A stretch of 64,000 bases of DNA from Acidicapsa acidisoli (lineage in GTDB: Bacteria > Acidobacteriota > Terriglobia > Terriglobales > Acidobacteriaceae), in the NCBI RefSeq assembly GCF_025685625.1, contig NZ_JAGSYI010000001.1:2493656-2557655 (forward strand), written 5' to 3'. Below are positions 36,713-46,269 of this stretch, one piece after another. The notes under the pieces are model-generated. The model ran no database searches, was not told the DNA's origin, and saw nothing but the letters and a program-made list of their open reading frames with translations. Every line of letters begins with the position of its first letter. Within the stretch, counting starts at the first letter, position 1. The translations under genes were made by a program, and so were the position numbers.

Positions 36713-37579
36713 GTCTAGTTCTCCTATTACGGTTTCTTCCATTACGCAACCCGGAATCGGCCATTCAACTTGAAGCCATTCCAGCAAATGGAAATTCATG
36801 TACTTTGGGGGAGACGACAGGCAGATCGAACCCATGACGCACCGCTTCTCATGATTGTGGAGAGTCATCGTCGACCGTTCGTTTACGCAAGTAGTTGATC
36901 CGCAGCGCGCACGTGGTGCTCACCCACGCTGCATTCCGTTTCCTGAAAGGACCCAGCTTGCCCTTCGACATGCCGGAATGTTGAGTCTTGGAACGAGAAC
37001 AATGAGACAGGCTGATTCTTTCTTTCCGATTGCAGGACATGGCGCCGCGGCAAAGCAACGCCAACGGGCCAAGTCTAGGACCGCGAAAAGGACACCAGCA
37101 TTACGTCAGAATTACAGTTTTGTCATTTCGTTACTGCAGCGTGAATGCGTCTGCGACAAGCGTGCCACGTTTGTGCTTCGCATCATTCGCTATTTCATTT
37201 GCTCTGGACGATACCTGCGTTCGAGAAATTGCTGGTCGCGCAAAGATGGGTATTTGATCGAACCTTAACTTCAGTGTCATCTGCGCATAACAACTCTGGA
37301 TTACAAAATTGTCATCTGCTGAATTCGCGGCGTCCCTCGGTGATCGTGCTGGCGAGGACGTCATTGAGCGCGATCGATCGCCGTACAGCTGCAACGTTTG
37401 AATGCCCGTTGCAGGAGAAGCTGAAGTGGTTCTCCGCCTGCAGCCGGGAACTGTGAAACGTGTTTCCAACTGTCACAACTTGAACATCCGGATTGCGATT
37501 CCGATGCGCGCAACGAGCGGCGACATGACGCGGAATCTTTCTACTTGCTCGTAGCCGTATTGTTTTTCTTGAGGGAGTC
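36713..37579. promoter_or_regulatory. Long divergent control region with repeated ATTACA/TGTCAT boxes
   Basis: An 867-nt gap between the phosphoesterase gene and receptor 4 with no credible gene (a 137-residue frame at 36855-37268 has no homology or ribosome site). It contains two related 16-mers, ATTACAGTTTTGTCAT (37111-37126) and ATTACAAAATTGTCAT (37300-37315), each with imperfect dyad symmetry, and TGTCATCTGC twice, 35 bp apart (37275-37284 and 37310-37319). These could bind a regulator, for example the OmpR-type protein encoded downstream. I see no clear -35/-10 pair. Confidence 0.4.
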
Positions 37580-40500
37580 ATGCATCGCACGAAGAAGCAA
37601 TTCCCATTCGTTACAAGTTCCGCGACGATTCGACACCTTCGCTTTTCGATCGGATTGAGCGCATTGCTTTTCCTCGCCAGCCTCTGTGCCGCGCAGGTGG
37701 ATCGCAGCGGATTGACGGGTACGGTCACTGATCCCTCTGGTCGTCTGCTGCCGCAGGCACACATCACTGCCGTGCAGAATTCGACCGAGTTGCGCCGCGA
37801 GACAGTGTCGAATTCAGCTGGCCGCTACGATCTTCCCGAGCTGCCGGTGGGCGTTTATACCGTCACCGTCGATCATCCGGGCTTTAAGGCTCTGACGTTC
37901 GTCGATGTGGAGCAGGTGATTGGAAGGACGCGCACACTGGATGCGACTTTGCGGGTAGCAGGCGGCGAAGAGCGCGTGGAAGTCCCGGCCAGTTCGGCTC
38001 TGATAGATCGCAACACCAGCGCGGTGACGGGTCTGATTGAGAAAACGCAAGCCGAGGAACTGCCGCTCAACGGCCGCAACTGGTCGGAGCTGACCGCATT
38101 TGTCCCCGGCGTGGTGGATATCGGTGGCAGCAATCAGCGCTCGGTCCGGTTCGCAGGACGCGGCACCGACGACGACAACTTCAGCTATGACGGCGTCGAC
38201 GCCACCAACATCGTGAATCAGGCACAGCGCGCCTGGGTGCGGCTTGCCATTCCGCTTGACGCTATCCAGGAGGTTCGCGTCGATTCGCTGCTGTCGCCCG
38301 CAGAGGCCGGAGCAACGGGAGGGCCGCAGCTAGCCGTCACCTCGCCTTCGGGCACAAACCAATTCCATGGGCGTCTCTTTGAGTACCTGCGCAATGACGA
38401 CTTCGATGCAACCGAGCCCGCCTGGGCCTCCGGCGGCGAAGCTCAGCAGCCGCTTCGTTTGAATCAGTTCGGGGGATCGCTCGGCGGACCCATTGTGCGC
38501 GACAAGACCTTCTTCTTCATTGCGTCCGAGGCCTACCGGCAAAACTGGGGATATCCGGTTATCGGCTATGTGCCGACTCCGGCCTTTCGCGCGACAGTTG
38601 CCAGCAACTCGCCGATTTATCCAATCATCAATGCCTTCCCGTTGGCTGGCCCGAGAACGATTCTCATCCCCGGTGTGAACAGCGACCCGAACATCGACGA
38701 ACTCGTCTGCGCATGCGAGCAGGTGGTCAACGAGAGCTCGGCGATGATACGGCTGGACCATCGTTTTTCCGCCAAGACCACAAGCTTCATGCGTTTCAAC
38801 TACGACCGGTCGGTTGATACGCAGCCGTATGCAGTGACCGCGTCCGACCTGCAGCAGCAGGTTTCGGCGCCAGTTAACGGAGCCCTCCAGTTACTGCACA
38901 TCTTCAATCCCCATCTGGCGAACGAGGCCAAGTTTGGATTCAATCGCGACACCTCGAACACCTACAGCTACAGCGAGAACGGTACTTATTATCAGGTTGC
39001 CGTTACAGCCCTCAGCACCCAAAATTACAACCGCGTCAGCATCGGTGTGGGCAACTCGTTTTCCGGGATCGACAACCTGACCTGGGTTCATGGCCAGCAT
39101 ACGGTGAAGGCTGGCGTGGAGATCCGCCGCATTCAAATGAATCAGGGAAAAACGATCAGCGGAAAGATTACCTTCACCTCGGTCGAGAATCTCGCCGCGA
39201 ACGAGGTGAGTAAAGTCACCCTGAGCGACGCTTTGCCCATCAACGGGTTGCGCAAGACCGATTACATCGGCTACATACAGGACGAATTCAAATGGCGGCA
39301 GAATTTCACCCTGAACCTGGGCGCGCGCTATACCGTCTTCGATGTCTTCCACGAAGTGAATGGGAAACCCAACCCCTTCGACTTTGCCACCTGCGGATCG
39401 CAGGGATTCTGTGGTGTGGGCGCGAGCTTCGGCCAGCAAAACTACGGAGATTTCGATCCACGAGTGGCCTTCTCCTGGTCGCCTGACCGACCCGGCAAGA
39501 CAGTGATTCGCGCCGGTTTCGGCATGTACCACGAAGACGGACAGCTGGATGATCAGAACCTGCCGGAGAGCAACGAAGTCGGCTCTTATTCGCTGACGAA
39601 ATGCCTGGGCGCCAAGCTCACCTATCCGATTTCCACATCGTGCTTTACCGGTCCCGGAACCATCTCGCCGCAAGCCCAGGATCGGCGGCGCAAGGACACC
39701 TATACCGAGCAGTGGAGCGCCTCTGTGCAGCGCGAGCTTCCCGCGGACTTCGTGGGCACGCTTTCTTATGTCGGAAGCCACGGCCTCCACCTGCTGACTA
39801 TCTCTCAGGTGAATATGATCGATCCGGCCACCGGAACTGCCCCCTATCCGGCCTTCGCTCCGGCAATCAATTGGCGTGGCACCCAGTTAAGCAGCACGTA
39901 TAACGGATTTTTGGCTTCGCTGAGACGTCCGTTCACGCACGGGCTCCTCGTGGCGGCCAACTACGCGTACACGCACGAAATTGATGACGACTCCGACGGC
40001 AGCGGCGACGGCGACTCGCAGGTTCCGCAGAACGTTGCGTGCGCGTCGTGTGATCGGGCCAGCGGCAACTGGGACGCGCGCCACGTGTTCAATGCGAACG
40101 CCGTCTATCAACTGCCCTTCGGCATGGGTAAGCCGATGCTGAACCAGCGCGGGATTGCAAGCTCCATCGCGGGTAACTGGGAACTGACGACGACGGCGCT
40201 GGCTCGTACAGGCTTCCCGATCAATGTGATCTTGCCGAGCAGTTACACCGCCCCGGACGGGAATAACGCAGGCACGCAGCGTCCCGACCTGGTTCCCGGC
40301 GTTTCTCTCACTCCGCCGGGCGGCAAGAGTGTCGCAGAGTGGATGAATCCCGCAGCGTTTGCTACCCCGGCCGGAGAATTCGGCGACACACCGCGTAACT
40401 TCCTTCGCGGACCGGGCACGTGGCAGATGGATTTCGGCGCCAGCAAGACGATCCCATTGCGGGAGCGCGCGCTGCTGCAATTCCGCTCGGAGTTCTACAA

Positions 40501-40678
40501 CATCTTCAATCACCCGCAGTTAGGCCAGCCGCAATCCACCTTCAACCCGTCGAACACCACAGGCTTCGGCAGCATCCTCAATACGGTTAACTTGAACACA
40601 AGCATCGTGTCGCCCATCACCCCGGTCGGCTCGGGAACGCCGCGCGAGATGCAGTTTGCCCTGCGGCTTGAGTTCTGA
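37580..40678 (+). CDS. TonB-dependent receptor, Oar-like (receptor 4)
   Basis: A 1032-residue receptor, the shortest of the four. ATG 37580 lies just after GAGGGAG. Signal peptide FSIGLSALLFLASLCAAQ, carboxypeptidase-regulatory-like domain (SGLTGTVTDPSGRLLPQAHIT), plug with ELPLNGRNWSELTAFVPGVVD and TSPSGTNQFHGRLFEYLRND, then a barrel ending REMQFALRLEF. The LNGRN-type plug motif differs from receptors 1-3. It is followed within 60 nt by a secreted protein and an overlapping two-component system, so its ligand may be sensed through them. Confidence 0.92.
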   Translation: MHRTKKQFPFVTSSATIRHLRFSIGLSALLFLASLCAAQVDRSGLTGTVTDPSGRLLPQAHITAVQNSTELRRETVSNSAGRYDLPELPVGVYTVTVDHPGFKALTFVDVEQVIGRTRTLDATLRVAGGEERVEVPASSALIDRNTSAVTGLIEKTQAEELPLNGRNWSELTAFVPGVVDIGGSNQRSVRFAGRGTDDDNFSYDGVDATNIVNQAQRAWVRLAIPLDAIQEVRVDSLLSPAEAGATGGPQLAVTSPSGTNQFHGRLFEYLRNDDFDATEPAWASGGEAQQPLRLNQFGGSLGGPIVRDKTFFFIASEAYRQNWGYPVIGYVPTPAFRATVASNSPIYPIINAFPLAGPRTILIPGVNSDPNIDELVCACEQVVNESSAMIRLDHRFSAKTTSFMRFNYDRSVDTQPYAVTASDLQQQVSAPVNGALQLLHIFNPHLANEAKFGFNRDTSNTYSYSENGTYYQVAVTALSTQNYNRVSIGVGNSFSGIDNLTWVHGQHTVKAGVEIRRIQMNQGKTISGKITFTSVENLAANEVSKVTLSDALPINGLRKTDYIGYIQDEFKWRQNFTLNLGARYTVFDVFHEVNGKPNPFDFATCGSQGFCGVGASFGQQNYGDFDPRVAFSWSPDRPGKTVIRAGFGMYHEDGQLDDQNLPESNEVGSYSLTKCLGAKLTYPISTSCFTGPGTISPQAQDRRRKDTYTEQWSASVQRELPADFVGTLSYVGSHGLHLLTISQVNMIDPATGTAPYPAFAPAINWRGTQLSSTYNGFLASLRRPFTHGLLVAANYAYTHEIDDDSDGSGDGDSQVPQNVACASCDRASGNWDARHVFNANAVYQLPFGMGKPMLNQRGIASSIAGNWELTTTALARTGFPINVILPSSYTAPDGNNAGTQRPDLVPGVSLTPPGGKSVAEWMNPAAFATPAGEFGDTPRNFLRGPGTWQMDFGASKTIPLRERALLQFRSEFYNIFNHPQLGQPQSTFNPSNTTGFGSILNTVNLNTSIVSPITPVGSGTPREMQFALRLEF

Positions 40679-40737
40679 TTCCCAACAAATCCGCGGGTGA
40701 CAGCGTGGTCGCCTTGCGGATCGATCGAGAACTGCGA

Positions 40738-41274
40738 ATGAGAAAGAGCAACCTATCGATGTTTCGCTCTGTGAGAATTTTCCTCGGTATCCTCCTGCTC
40801 TCAACAGCAGCGGCCGTTGCGCGATCGCAGGGAACGCCGGATTTCTCGGGCCTCTGGAAGCAGGACAATGATCGTTGCCAGCCGAAGCGCAATGGCGACG
40901 TCACACTCCGCATCGAACATCACAACCCGGATCTCGCGGTGGAAACATCGATCTCACGCAATTCTGCGAGTTCGCGGCACGCGGTGCAGAAGTACACAAC
41001 CGATGGCAAGGCCTCCGTGTCAACCGGAGCCGACGGAGACGAGTTCGACACGTCCGTCGTATGGAAGGATTCCAGCCTCGTCTTCTCAATCGAGGAACAT
41101 GAAGACGGCCGCATTTTTCTGTCGAAAGAGACATGGTCGATCATTGAGGGTGGTGCAACGCTCGAAAAGATCCGCGAGCATCCGAACGGTGAAGAGCAGA
41201 CTCTCTTTTTTCGCCGAATCCTAGTCAGCCGATCCGATACCAAATCCGGACTTGTAAAGGTGCGTAACAAATGA
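40738..41274 (+). CDS. Small secreted protein of unknown function
   Basis: A 178-residue protein; the start is taken at ATG 40738 ([32 protein letters not shown]), a signal peptide, although GTG 40705 and ATG 40759 are possible. The mature part begins [22 protein letters not shown], a lipocalin-like stretch I associate with acidobacterial secreted proteins of no known function, and is predicted beta-rich. Its stop overlaps the start of the response regulator (ATGA, 41271-41274), so it is very likely co-translated with the two-component system and may be its extracytoplasmic partner. That role is inference. Confidence 0.7.
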   Translation: MRKSNLSMFRSVRIFLGILLLSTAAAVARSQGTPDFSGLWKQDNDRCQPKRNGDVTLRIEHHNPDLAVETSISRNSASSRHAVQKYTTDGKASVSTGADGDEFDTSVVWKDSSLVFSIEEHEDGRIFLSKETWSIIEGGATLEKIREHPNGEEQTLFFRRILVSRSDTKSGLVKVRNK

Positions 41275-41945
41275 AGATCCTGGTTATCGAAGACGAAGTC
41301 AAAACGGCCAAGTTCCTCAAGAGAGGACTCAGCGAAGCCGGTTACGTCATCGACGTAGCAGCCGACGGTCTGGAAGGCCTGCACCTGGCTCAGGAAGTCG
41401 ATTTCGACCTCGTCATTCTCGACGTGATGCTTCCGGTGCTGGACGGGTGGCAGGTGCTTGCGCGCCTGCGCGAAACCGAGCAGAAGGCGCTGGTTCTGAT
41501 GCTTACGGCGCGCGATGCCGTGCACGAACGCGTGCGTGGGTTCGAGTTGGGAGCCGACGACTACCTTGTAAAGCCGTTCGCATTCTCCGAGCTCCTGGCG
41601 CGGGTACGGTCGTTGCTGCGCCGGTCCACGCCGCGTCCGCAGGACGCAATCCGCATGGCCGACCTTGAGATCGACCTGCTGCGCCATCGCGCTACGCGGG
41701 CCGGCCAGAAGCTTGAGCTCACTTCCAAGGAATTTACGCTCCTGACGCTGCTGGCACGTCGTGCCGGCGAGGTCTTGTCGCGCACGCTGATCGCGGAGTC
41801 GGTCTGGGATATGAACTTCGACAGTGATACGAACGTCGTCGATGTCAATGTGCGCAGGTTGCGTAGCAAGGTGGACGATCCCTTTCCCGTAAAGCTGATT
41901 CACACGGTGCGGGGCGCCGGCTATGTCTTCGAAGCCGAGCCGTAG
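41271..41945 (+). CDS. OmpR-family response regulator (CusR-like)
   Basis: A 224-residue regulator. The receiver domain has IEDE (acidic pocket), phospho-acceptor Asp51 in LVILDVMLP, Thr in MLTARD and Lys in YLVKPF. The C-terminal winged helix has [31 protein letters not shown] and [15 protein letters not shown]. It is closest in pattern to heavy-metal response regulators of the CusR/CopR group, though no metal efflux genes are near. It overlaps the preceding secreted protein by 4 nt and the kinase by 23 nt. Confidence 0.93.
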   Translation: MKILVIEDEVKTAKFLKRGLSEAGYVIDVAADGLEGLHLAQEVDFDLVILDVMLPVLDGWQVLARLRETEQKALVLMLTARDAVHERVRGFELGADDYLVKPFAFSELLARVRSLLRRSTPRPQDAIRMADLEIDLLRHRATRAGQKLELTSKEFTLLTLLARRAGEVLSRTLIAESVWDMNFDSDTNVVDVNVRRLRSKVDDPFPVKLIHTVRGAGYVFEAEP

Positions 41946-43380
41946 CGCCTGGCCTGCGCTGCCCCCGCGCAGGACCTTGGCGTTCCGGCTATCGGCGGCC
42001 TACTCGTTAGCTGGCTTGTTGCTGGTAATTCTGGCCACAGCGAGTCTCTACATCGTCCTGCGCACGGAACTGGACCGAAGCACGGAGCTGTTCCTTGCAG
42101 ACAAGCTGCACGTGCTACGCACCATGCTGCGGGAGCGGCCAGACGACGAGGATGCTCTGCGCGAAGAGATCGAGCTCGAGTCTCAGGCCCGTCGGTACCA
42201 ACAGTTCTACATTCGTCTCCTTGATGAGCATGGCGTGCCGATCATGACGACGCCCGGCATGACCGAACAGTTGGATCTTGCAGAGCTTGTGGGTCGAACC
42301 AGCAGTCGCTCCGAACGTTCGATTGCGATGGCGGGCAGACATGGGCAACCATTCCGGATCACAGGCGCTACAGTTGCCGTCGGCACGCCGGCGACTCACA
42401 GCGACACGGTTCAAATCGCCATCGATGTATCGCAGGAAGAGGAGCTGCTGGCGCGCTACCGTCTGTGGTTCTGGGGCATTCTACTGGTGACGTCGATTCT
42501 CTTCCCGTTGGTGGGATACCGGATTGCGCGGCACGGCATTCGGCCTGTCGAAGAGATCGCCGCAACCGCGCGGAGAATCACGTCGACAAATTTGCGCGAA
42601 CGGATCGCATCGCAAGGCTATCCGTTGGAGCTTGAGTCGCTGGCTGGAACATTCAATGAAATGCTGGGGCGGCTTGAAGAATCGTTCGAGCGCATTTCGA
42701 GGTTCACAGCGGACATCGCGCACGATCTGCGCACTCCCGTCAACAATATCCGTGGAGAAGCCGAAGTGGCTCTCGCCCGCTCACGGACGGTCGACGAGTA
42801 CCGTGACGTGCTGGAGTCTTCCCTGGAAGAATCAGTCCGGCTTTCCGAACTGATCGGAGATCTCCTCTTTCTGGCTCGCGCGGAGAGTCCCTTAACCGAA
42901 TTACACCGTGAGAGCGTGAATATCGGCGAGTTGCTGACCACGGTCCGCGACTACTACGAAGCTTCTGCGACCGACGCGGCAATATCGCTTGTCGTGAACG
43001 ATGGGACCGAGCGGTTCAACGCGCAACTGGATCGCTCACTGATGCTCCGGGCGGTGAGCAACCTGGTCTCGAACGCCATTGCGCATACGCCGCCTGGAGG
43101 AACCGTGACGCTGGCAGCCACGAACGAGGACGCCGCGATTCGCATCGAGGTCTTCGACACCGGCGTCGGAATTCCCGCGGAAGCGCTGCCCAGAGTATTC
43201 GATCGCTTCTTCCGCGTCGATCCATCGCGCTCCAAGTCATCGGGCGGCACAGGGTTGGGCCTGGCTATCGTGCAGAGCATCCTGACGCTCCACGGCGGCA
43301 GTGCGGAGATCACCAGTCATCTCGGCCGTGGGACTCGCGTCATGCTACGCATGCCAGCCCCAGCCATCGCAACGCGATGA
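41923..43380 (+). CDS. Sensor histidine kinase (CusS-like)
   Basis: A 485-residue membrane kinase. TM1 at about 22-46, a periplasmic loop of ~135 residues, TM2 at about 181-199, HAMP ([20 protein letters not shown]), HisKA with phospho-acceptor His267 in [14 protein letters not shown], and HATPase with the N box ([13 protein letters not shown]), G1 (DTGVGIP) and G2 (GGTGLGLAI). The order and the HDLRTP motif are typical of the heavy-metal sensor kinase family. It starts inside the response regulator gene, so production is coupled. The sensed signal is unknown; the upstream receptor and secreted protein are candidates. Confidence 0.93.
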   Translation: MSSKPSRSAWPALPPRRTLAFRLSAAYSLAGLLLVILATASLYIVLRTELDRSTELFLADKLHVLRTMLRERPDDEDALREEIELESQARRYQQFYIRLLDEHGVPIMTTPGMTEQLDLAELVGRTSSRSERSIAMAGRHGQPFRITGATVAVGTPATHSDTVQIAIDVSQEEELLARYRLWFWGILLVTSILFPLVGYRIARHGIRPVEEIAATARRITSTNLRERIASQGYPLELESLAGTFNEMLGRLEESFERISRFTADIAHDLRTPVNNIRGEAEVALARSRTVDEYRDVLESSLEESVRLSELIGDLLFLARAESPLTELHRESVNIGELLTTVRDYYEASATDAAISLVVNDGTERFNAQLDRSLMLRAVSNLVSNAIAHTPPGGTVTLAATNEDAAIRIEVFDTGVGIPAEALPRVFDRFFRVDPSRSKSSGGTGLGLAIVQSILTLHGGSAEITSHLGRGTRVMLRMPAPAIATR

Positions 43381-43510
43381 CAAACCGCAATACCTGCGTC
43401 ATGCTGGTGTCGTTGCTAAGTCTTGCGGTGCTAAATGCCCGTAACCATGCTTTACGGTTCGCTGGCAGGACAGTAGATTCTCTAGCCAACTTAGAAGACC
43501 TATCGTGCGA

Positions 43511-44065
43511 TTAAAGATTCCGAAGGGCTGCGATAAAGTTTTCGACCTTGCGATTGGAGGATGCTTTCCCAGATTTCAGGTTGCGCTCAATGCATAATCC
43601 GGAAAAGAAGGACAAGACCATCTCCGCAATTGCGGAAGGAGCCATCCTCGGCTTTTCCGCTTCGATGTTCATGGCGAGAAGGTGCTGTAATAGCGCTCGA
43701 TTCTCGGTGATGGCGCCATAAGCCTCATCCGGAAGGATAGCGAACTCCCGCATAGAGTTGATGGCGAAACATCCCTGTTGCTCCTCTTTGTTAAGGGGGC
43801 CATTCTTGAGAAACTTCTCGACGTTCTTCCAGCCTAGAGGCTCCCTGGTGAGAAGTCCCCTCTTTCCCTGGCTCTGAAGGTAGTGGCGCAGGCACGCCAC
43901 AAAAAGATCTTCCTTGCCTCGGAACTCGGTGTATAGTCCTGACTTGTTCACGCCTGTGGCTCGTTCCAGTTCCTGAAGGCTCGTGTCCGCGAACCCGTGC
44001 TTCCAGAAGACCGGCATTGCCTTCTCCAGCACTTCCTCCCTGCTAAAGCCTTTCGGACGCCCCAT
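43511..44065 (-). CDS. TetR-family repressor
   Basis: A 184-residue regulator starting MGRPKGFSREEVLEKAMPVFWKHGFADTSLQELERATGVNKSGLYTEFRGKEDLF, the TetR DNA-binding domain of the YxaF/LmrA-like type. ATG 44065 is preferred on homology over the open frame to 44134, which would cross the presumed operator. It diverges from a short-chain dehydrogenase gene across a region holding AACTAAATAGTT (44086-44097), the likely shared operator. It probably controls the dehydrogenase cluster downstream. Confidence 0.9.
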   Translation of the reverse strand: MGRPKGFSREEVLEKAMPVFWKHGFADTSLQELERATGVNKSGLYTEFRGKEDLFVACLRHYLQSQGKRGLLTREPLGWKNVEKFLKNGPLNKEEQQGCFAINSMREFAILPDEAYGAITENRALLQHLLAMNIEAEKPRMAPSAIAEMVLSFFSGLCIERNLKSGKASSNRKVENFIAALRNL

Positions 44066-44085
44066 GCGTCTATTGTCTGATAAAA

Positions 44086-44097
44086 AACTAAATAGTT
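44086..44097. promoter_or_regulatory. Candidate TetR operator AACTAAATAGTT
   Basis: A dyad with perfect 5-bp arms (AACTA/TAGTT), 21 bp upstream of the TetR start codon and 140 bp from the divergent dehydrogenase start. Its position fits autoregulation and control of the divergent operon. Confidence 0.5.
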
Positions 44098-44236
44098 CAA
44101 TATCTCTGCATCCTCGCCGCGCCGCCGTCATCATATCGAACTAAGCGGTCCAGAACCGGCCGGCGGGCCAAACGAGGTCGCCGTCAATCGAATCAGCGAA
44201 GTGGTGAATCCTTCACCGGAAAGCAAGGAGATACCT

Positions 44237-44977
44237 ATGTCTAAGTTGGCAAACAAAGTAGCACTCGTAACCGGCGGTTCCCGGGGAATCGGCGCAGCGA
44301 TTGCAAAGCGCCTGGCAGCGGATGGAGCACGCGTCGCCATCACGTACGCGAAGGATGCAGCCGCGGCTTCCGCCGTGGTCAAAGCGATTGAACTCAGCGG
44401 CGGAAGGGCCATTGCGATCCAGGCGGACGCCGCCGATGCCAAAGCCGCCAAAGGAGCGGTTGAAAAGGCCGTCGCAACTTTTGGTCGACTTGATGTGCTT
44501 GTGAACAATGCAGGCACGGCTATCCCGAAAACATTTGAAAAAACGACGCTGGAGGAGATGGATCGGGTGATCGACATCAATATCCGCGGCGTATTCGCAA
44601 CCACGCAGGCTGCGCTGGCGCGCATGAAGGATGGCGGCCGCATCATCATGATCGGTTCGGCGGTCGGAGAGCGCGCTGTCGCGCCCGGGCTTGTGCCATA
44701 CGCTGCCACGAAGGGAGCCGTCAAGATGTTCACTCAGGCGCTGTCCAGAGAGGTAGGGAGCCGGGGCATTACGGTCAACAACGTTCAGCCGGGTCCGATC
44801 GACACAGACTTAAATCCCGCGTCAGGTGATTGGGCGGTACCGCAGAAGGCCGCTACAGCGCTCAATCGCTATGGGCATGTTGAGGAGATCGCAGCAATGG
44901 TGGCATTTGTAGCCAGCCCTGAATCCTCGTACATCACAGGAGCCAATCTAACCGTAGATGGCGGAATGAACGCCTGA
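44237..44977 (+). CDS. Short-chain dehydrogenase/reductase (SDR 1)
   Basis: A 246-residue classical SDR. AAGGAG (44225-44230) is 6 nt before ATG 44237. Motifs: cofactor-binding TGGSRGIG, NNAG, a Ser in MIGSAVGE, catalytic YAATK, and IDTDLNP. C-terminal ITGANLTVDGGMNA is typical. It reduces or oxidises a carbonyl/hydroxyl group with NAD(P)(H). First gene of a run that includes SDR 2, a DUF427 protein, an OYE-like enzyme, a SnoaL-like protein and SDR 3, opposite a TetR gene. Confidence 0.92.
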   Translation: MSKLANKVALVTGGSRGIGAAIAKRLAADGARVAITYAKDAAAASAVVKAIELSGGRAIAIQADAADAKAAKGAVEKAVATFGRLDVLVNNAGTAIPKTFEKTTLEEMDRVIDINIRGVFATTQAALARMKDGGRIIMIGSAVGERAVAPGLVPYAATKGAVKMFTQALSREVGSRGITVNNVQPGPIDTDLNPASGDWAVPQKAATALNRYGHVEEIAAMVAFVASPESSYITGANLTVDGGMNA

Positions 44978-45054
44978 ATCTGCAGATGCATTCGATACAA
45001 AACCCGGTGAGATGCATCCGCACACGTAATGAACGAGAGGCAAGGAAGAGAGCA

Positions 45055-45822
45055 ATGATTACACTTCAAAACAAAACGGCGCTTGTGACGGGCGCATCGA
45101 GAGGAATCGGTCGCGCGACGGCTGTGGCGCTTGCTGAGGCAGGGGCGCACGTCCTGGTTCATTATGGCCGCTCAAAGCAGGAAGCGGAATCTCTGGTTGC
45201 CGAAATCCGTACGAAAGGTGGGCAGGCGGATGCAATCTCAGCGGACCTGGTAACTCCGGAGGGGGCCACACTGCTGGCGAAACAGGTACGTTCTATCGTC
45301 GGCGATAGATTGGATGTCCTTGTGCTTAACGCCGGAATCAGCAAGTTGGCCCGCATCGCGGATCACACGGTGGAGGATTTTGACAACCTCTTTGCGACTA
45401 ACGTCCGAGGCCCGTTCTTCCTTGTGCAGCAACTCCTGCCCATACTGGGTGAAGGTTCGAGCATCGTTGCTGTCTCCTCCGCTGTAGCCCGCACAGTGGT
45501 GGGCAAGCCTGGGTTGGAAAACCCTTCAATTCTTGCCTACGCCTCTACCAAAGGAGCACTCGAGACTCTGGTGAAGAATTGGGCTGCCATTCTGGGACCG
45601 AGCGGCATACGCGTGAATGCCGTGGCGCCAGGCATCATCGACACGGATATGTCGAGTTTCACGAAAACCGAAGCGGGCCGCGAGGTTGCGCTCGGAATGC
45701 AGGCGCTGAAGCGAATCGGCAAACCTGAGGATATCGCCGACGTAGTCGTTTTTGTGGCGTCAGACGCGGCGCGCTGGATCACGGGTGCCAGTATTCCCGT
45801 CGATGGCGGTTCGAAGCTGTAA
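45055..45822 (+). CDS. Short-chain dehydrogenase/reductase (SDR 2)
   Basis: A 255-residue classical SDR with TGASRGIG near the N-terminus, LNAG (in place of NNAG), SSAVARTV carrying the catalytic Ser, YASTK, and ITGASIPVDGGSKL at the C-terminus. ATG 45055 follows AAGGAAGAG; the open frame to 44986 is not used. It lies 77 nt after SDR 1, presumably in the same operon. The substrate is not evident. It is similar in plan to SDR 1 but clearly diverged, so not a recent duplication. Confidence 0.92.
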   Translation: MITLQNKTALVTGASRGIGRATAVALAEAGAHVLVHYGRSKQEAESLVAEIRTKGGQADAISADLVTPEGATLLAKQVRSIVGDRLDVLVLNAGISKLARIADHTVEDFDNLFATNVRGPFFLVQQLLPILGEGSSIVAVSSAVARTVVGKPGLENPSILAYASTKGALETLVKNWAAILGPSGIRVNAVAPGIIDTDMSSFTKTEAGREVALGMQALKRIGKPEDIADVVVFVASDAARWITGASIPVDGGSKL

Positions 45823-45842
45823 CTGGCAACGTGAGGAGCGCA

Positions 45843-46235
45843 ATGGATACCACTTCGAGCAAAGGCAAAGAGATCAAAATTCCTGGCCCAGACCATCCCA
45901 TTACGATTTCACCAGTTGAGGGGACGGTCCGCGTAACGGTCGCTGGCAGGATCGTCGCTGAATCGACACGATCTCTTCGGTTGGAGGAGAAGGGATACCC
46001 TCCCGTCTACTACTTACCGCGCACCGATGCGGACATGTCACTGCTTGTCCGGACCACACACTACACCTATTGTCCGTACAAGGGCGATTGCACGTATTAC
46101 AGCATCCCCATCGGAGAAGCGAAATCGGAATATGCCGTTTGGACATACGAGAAGCCATATGAGGCAGTCGCCGGAATCAAGGAGTATCTCGCGTTTTATC
46201 CCGGACGTGTCGATGCAATCGAGCTGATCTCTTAA
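45843..46235 (+). CDS. DUF427 domain protein
   Basis: A 130-residue protein of the DUF427 family, recognised from GTVRVTVAGRIVAESTRSLRLEE, PVYYLPRTDADMSLL and HYTYCPYKGDCTYYSI. It is a small beta-barrel of unestablished function, often found beside oxidoreductases. GAGGAG (45833-45838) is 4 nt from ATG 45843. Conserved Cys and aromatic residues in TYCPYKGDCTYY may form a ligand pocket. It lies between SDR 2 and the OYE-like gene. Confidence 0.85.
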   Translation: MDTTSSKGKEIKIPGPDHPITISPVEGTVRVTVAGRIVAESTRSLRLEEKGYPPVYYLPRTDADMSLLVRTTHYTYCPYKGDCTYYSIPIGEAKSEYAVWTYEKPYEAVAGIKEYLAFYPGRVDAIELIS

Positions 46236-46269
46236 GCAAGTTCAATCGTTTTGTGCAGGAGCTTATGTG

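Noticed and set aside
36855..37268. 137-residue frame in the divergent control region
   Set aside because: No ribosome site, no signal peptide and no recognisable domain; it crosses the repeated boxes.
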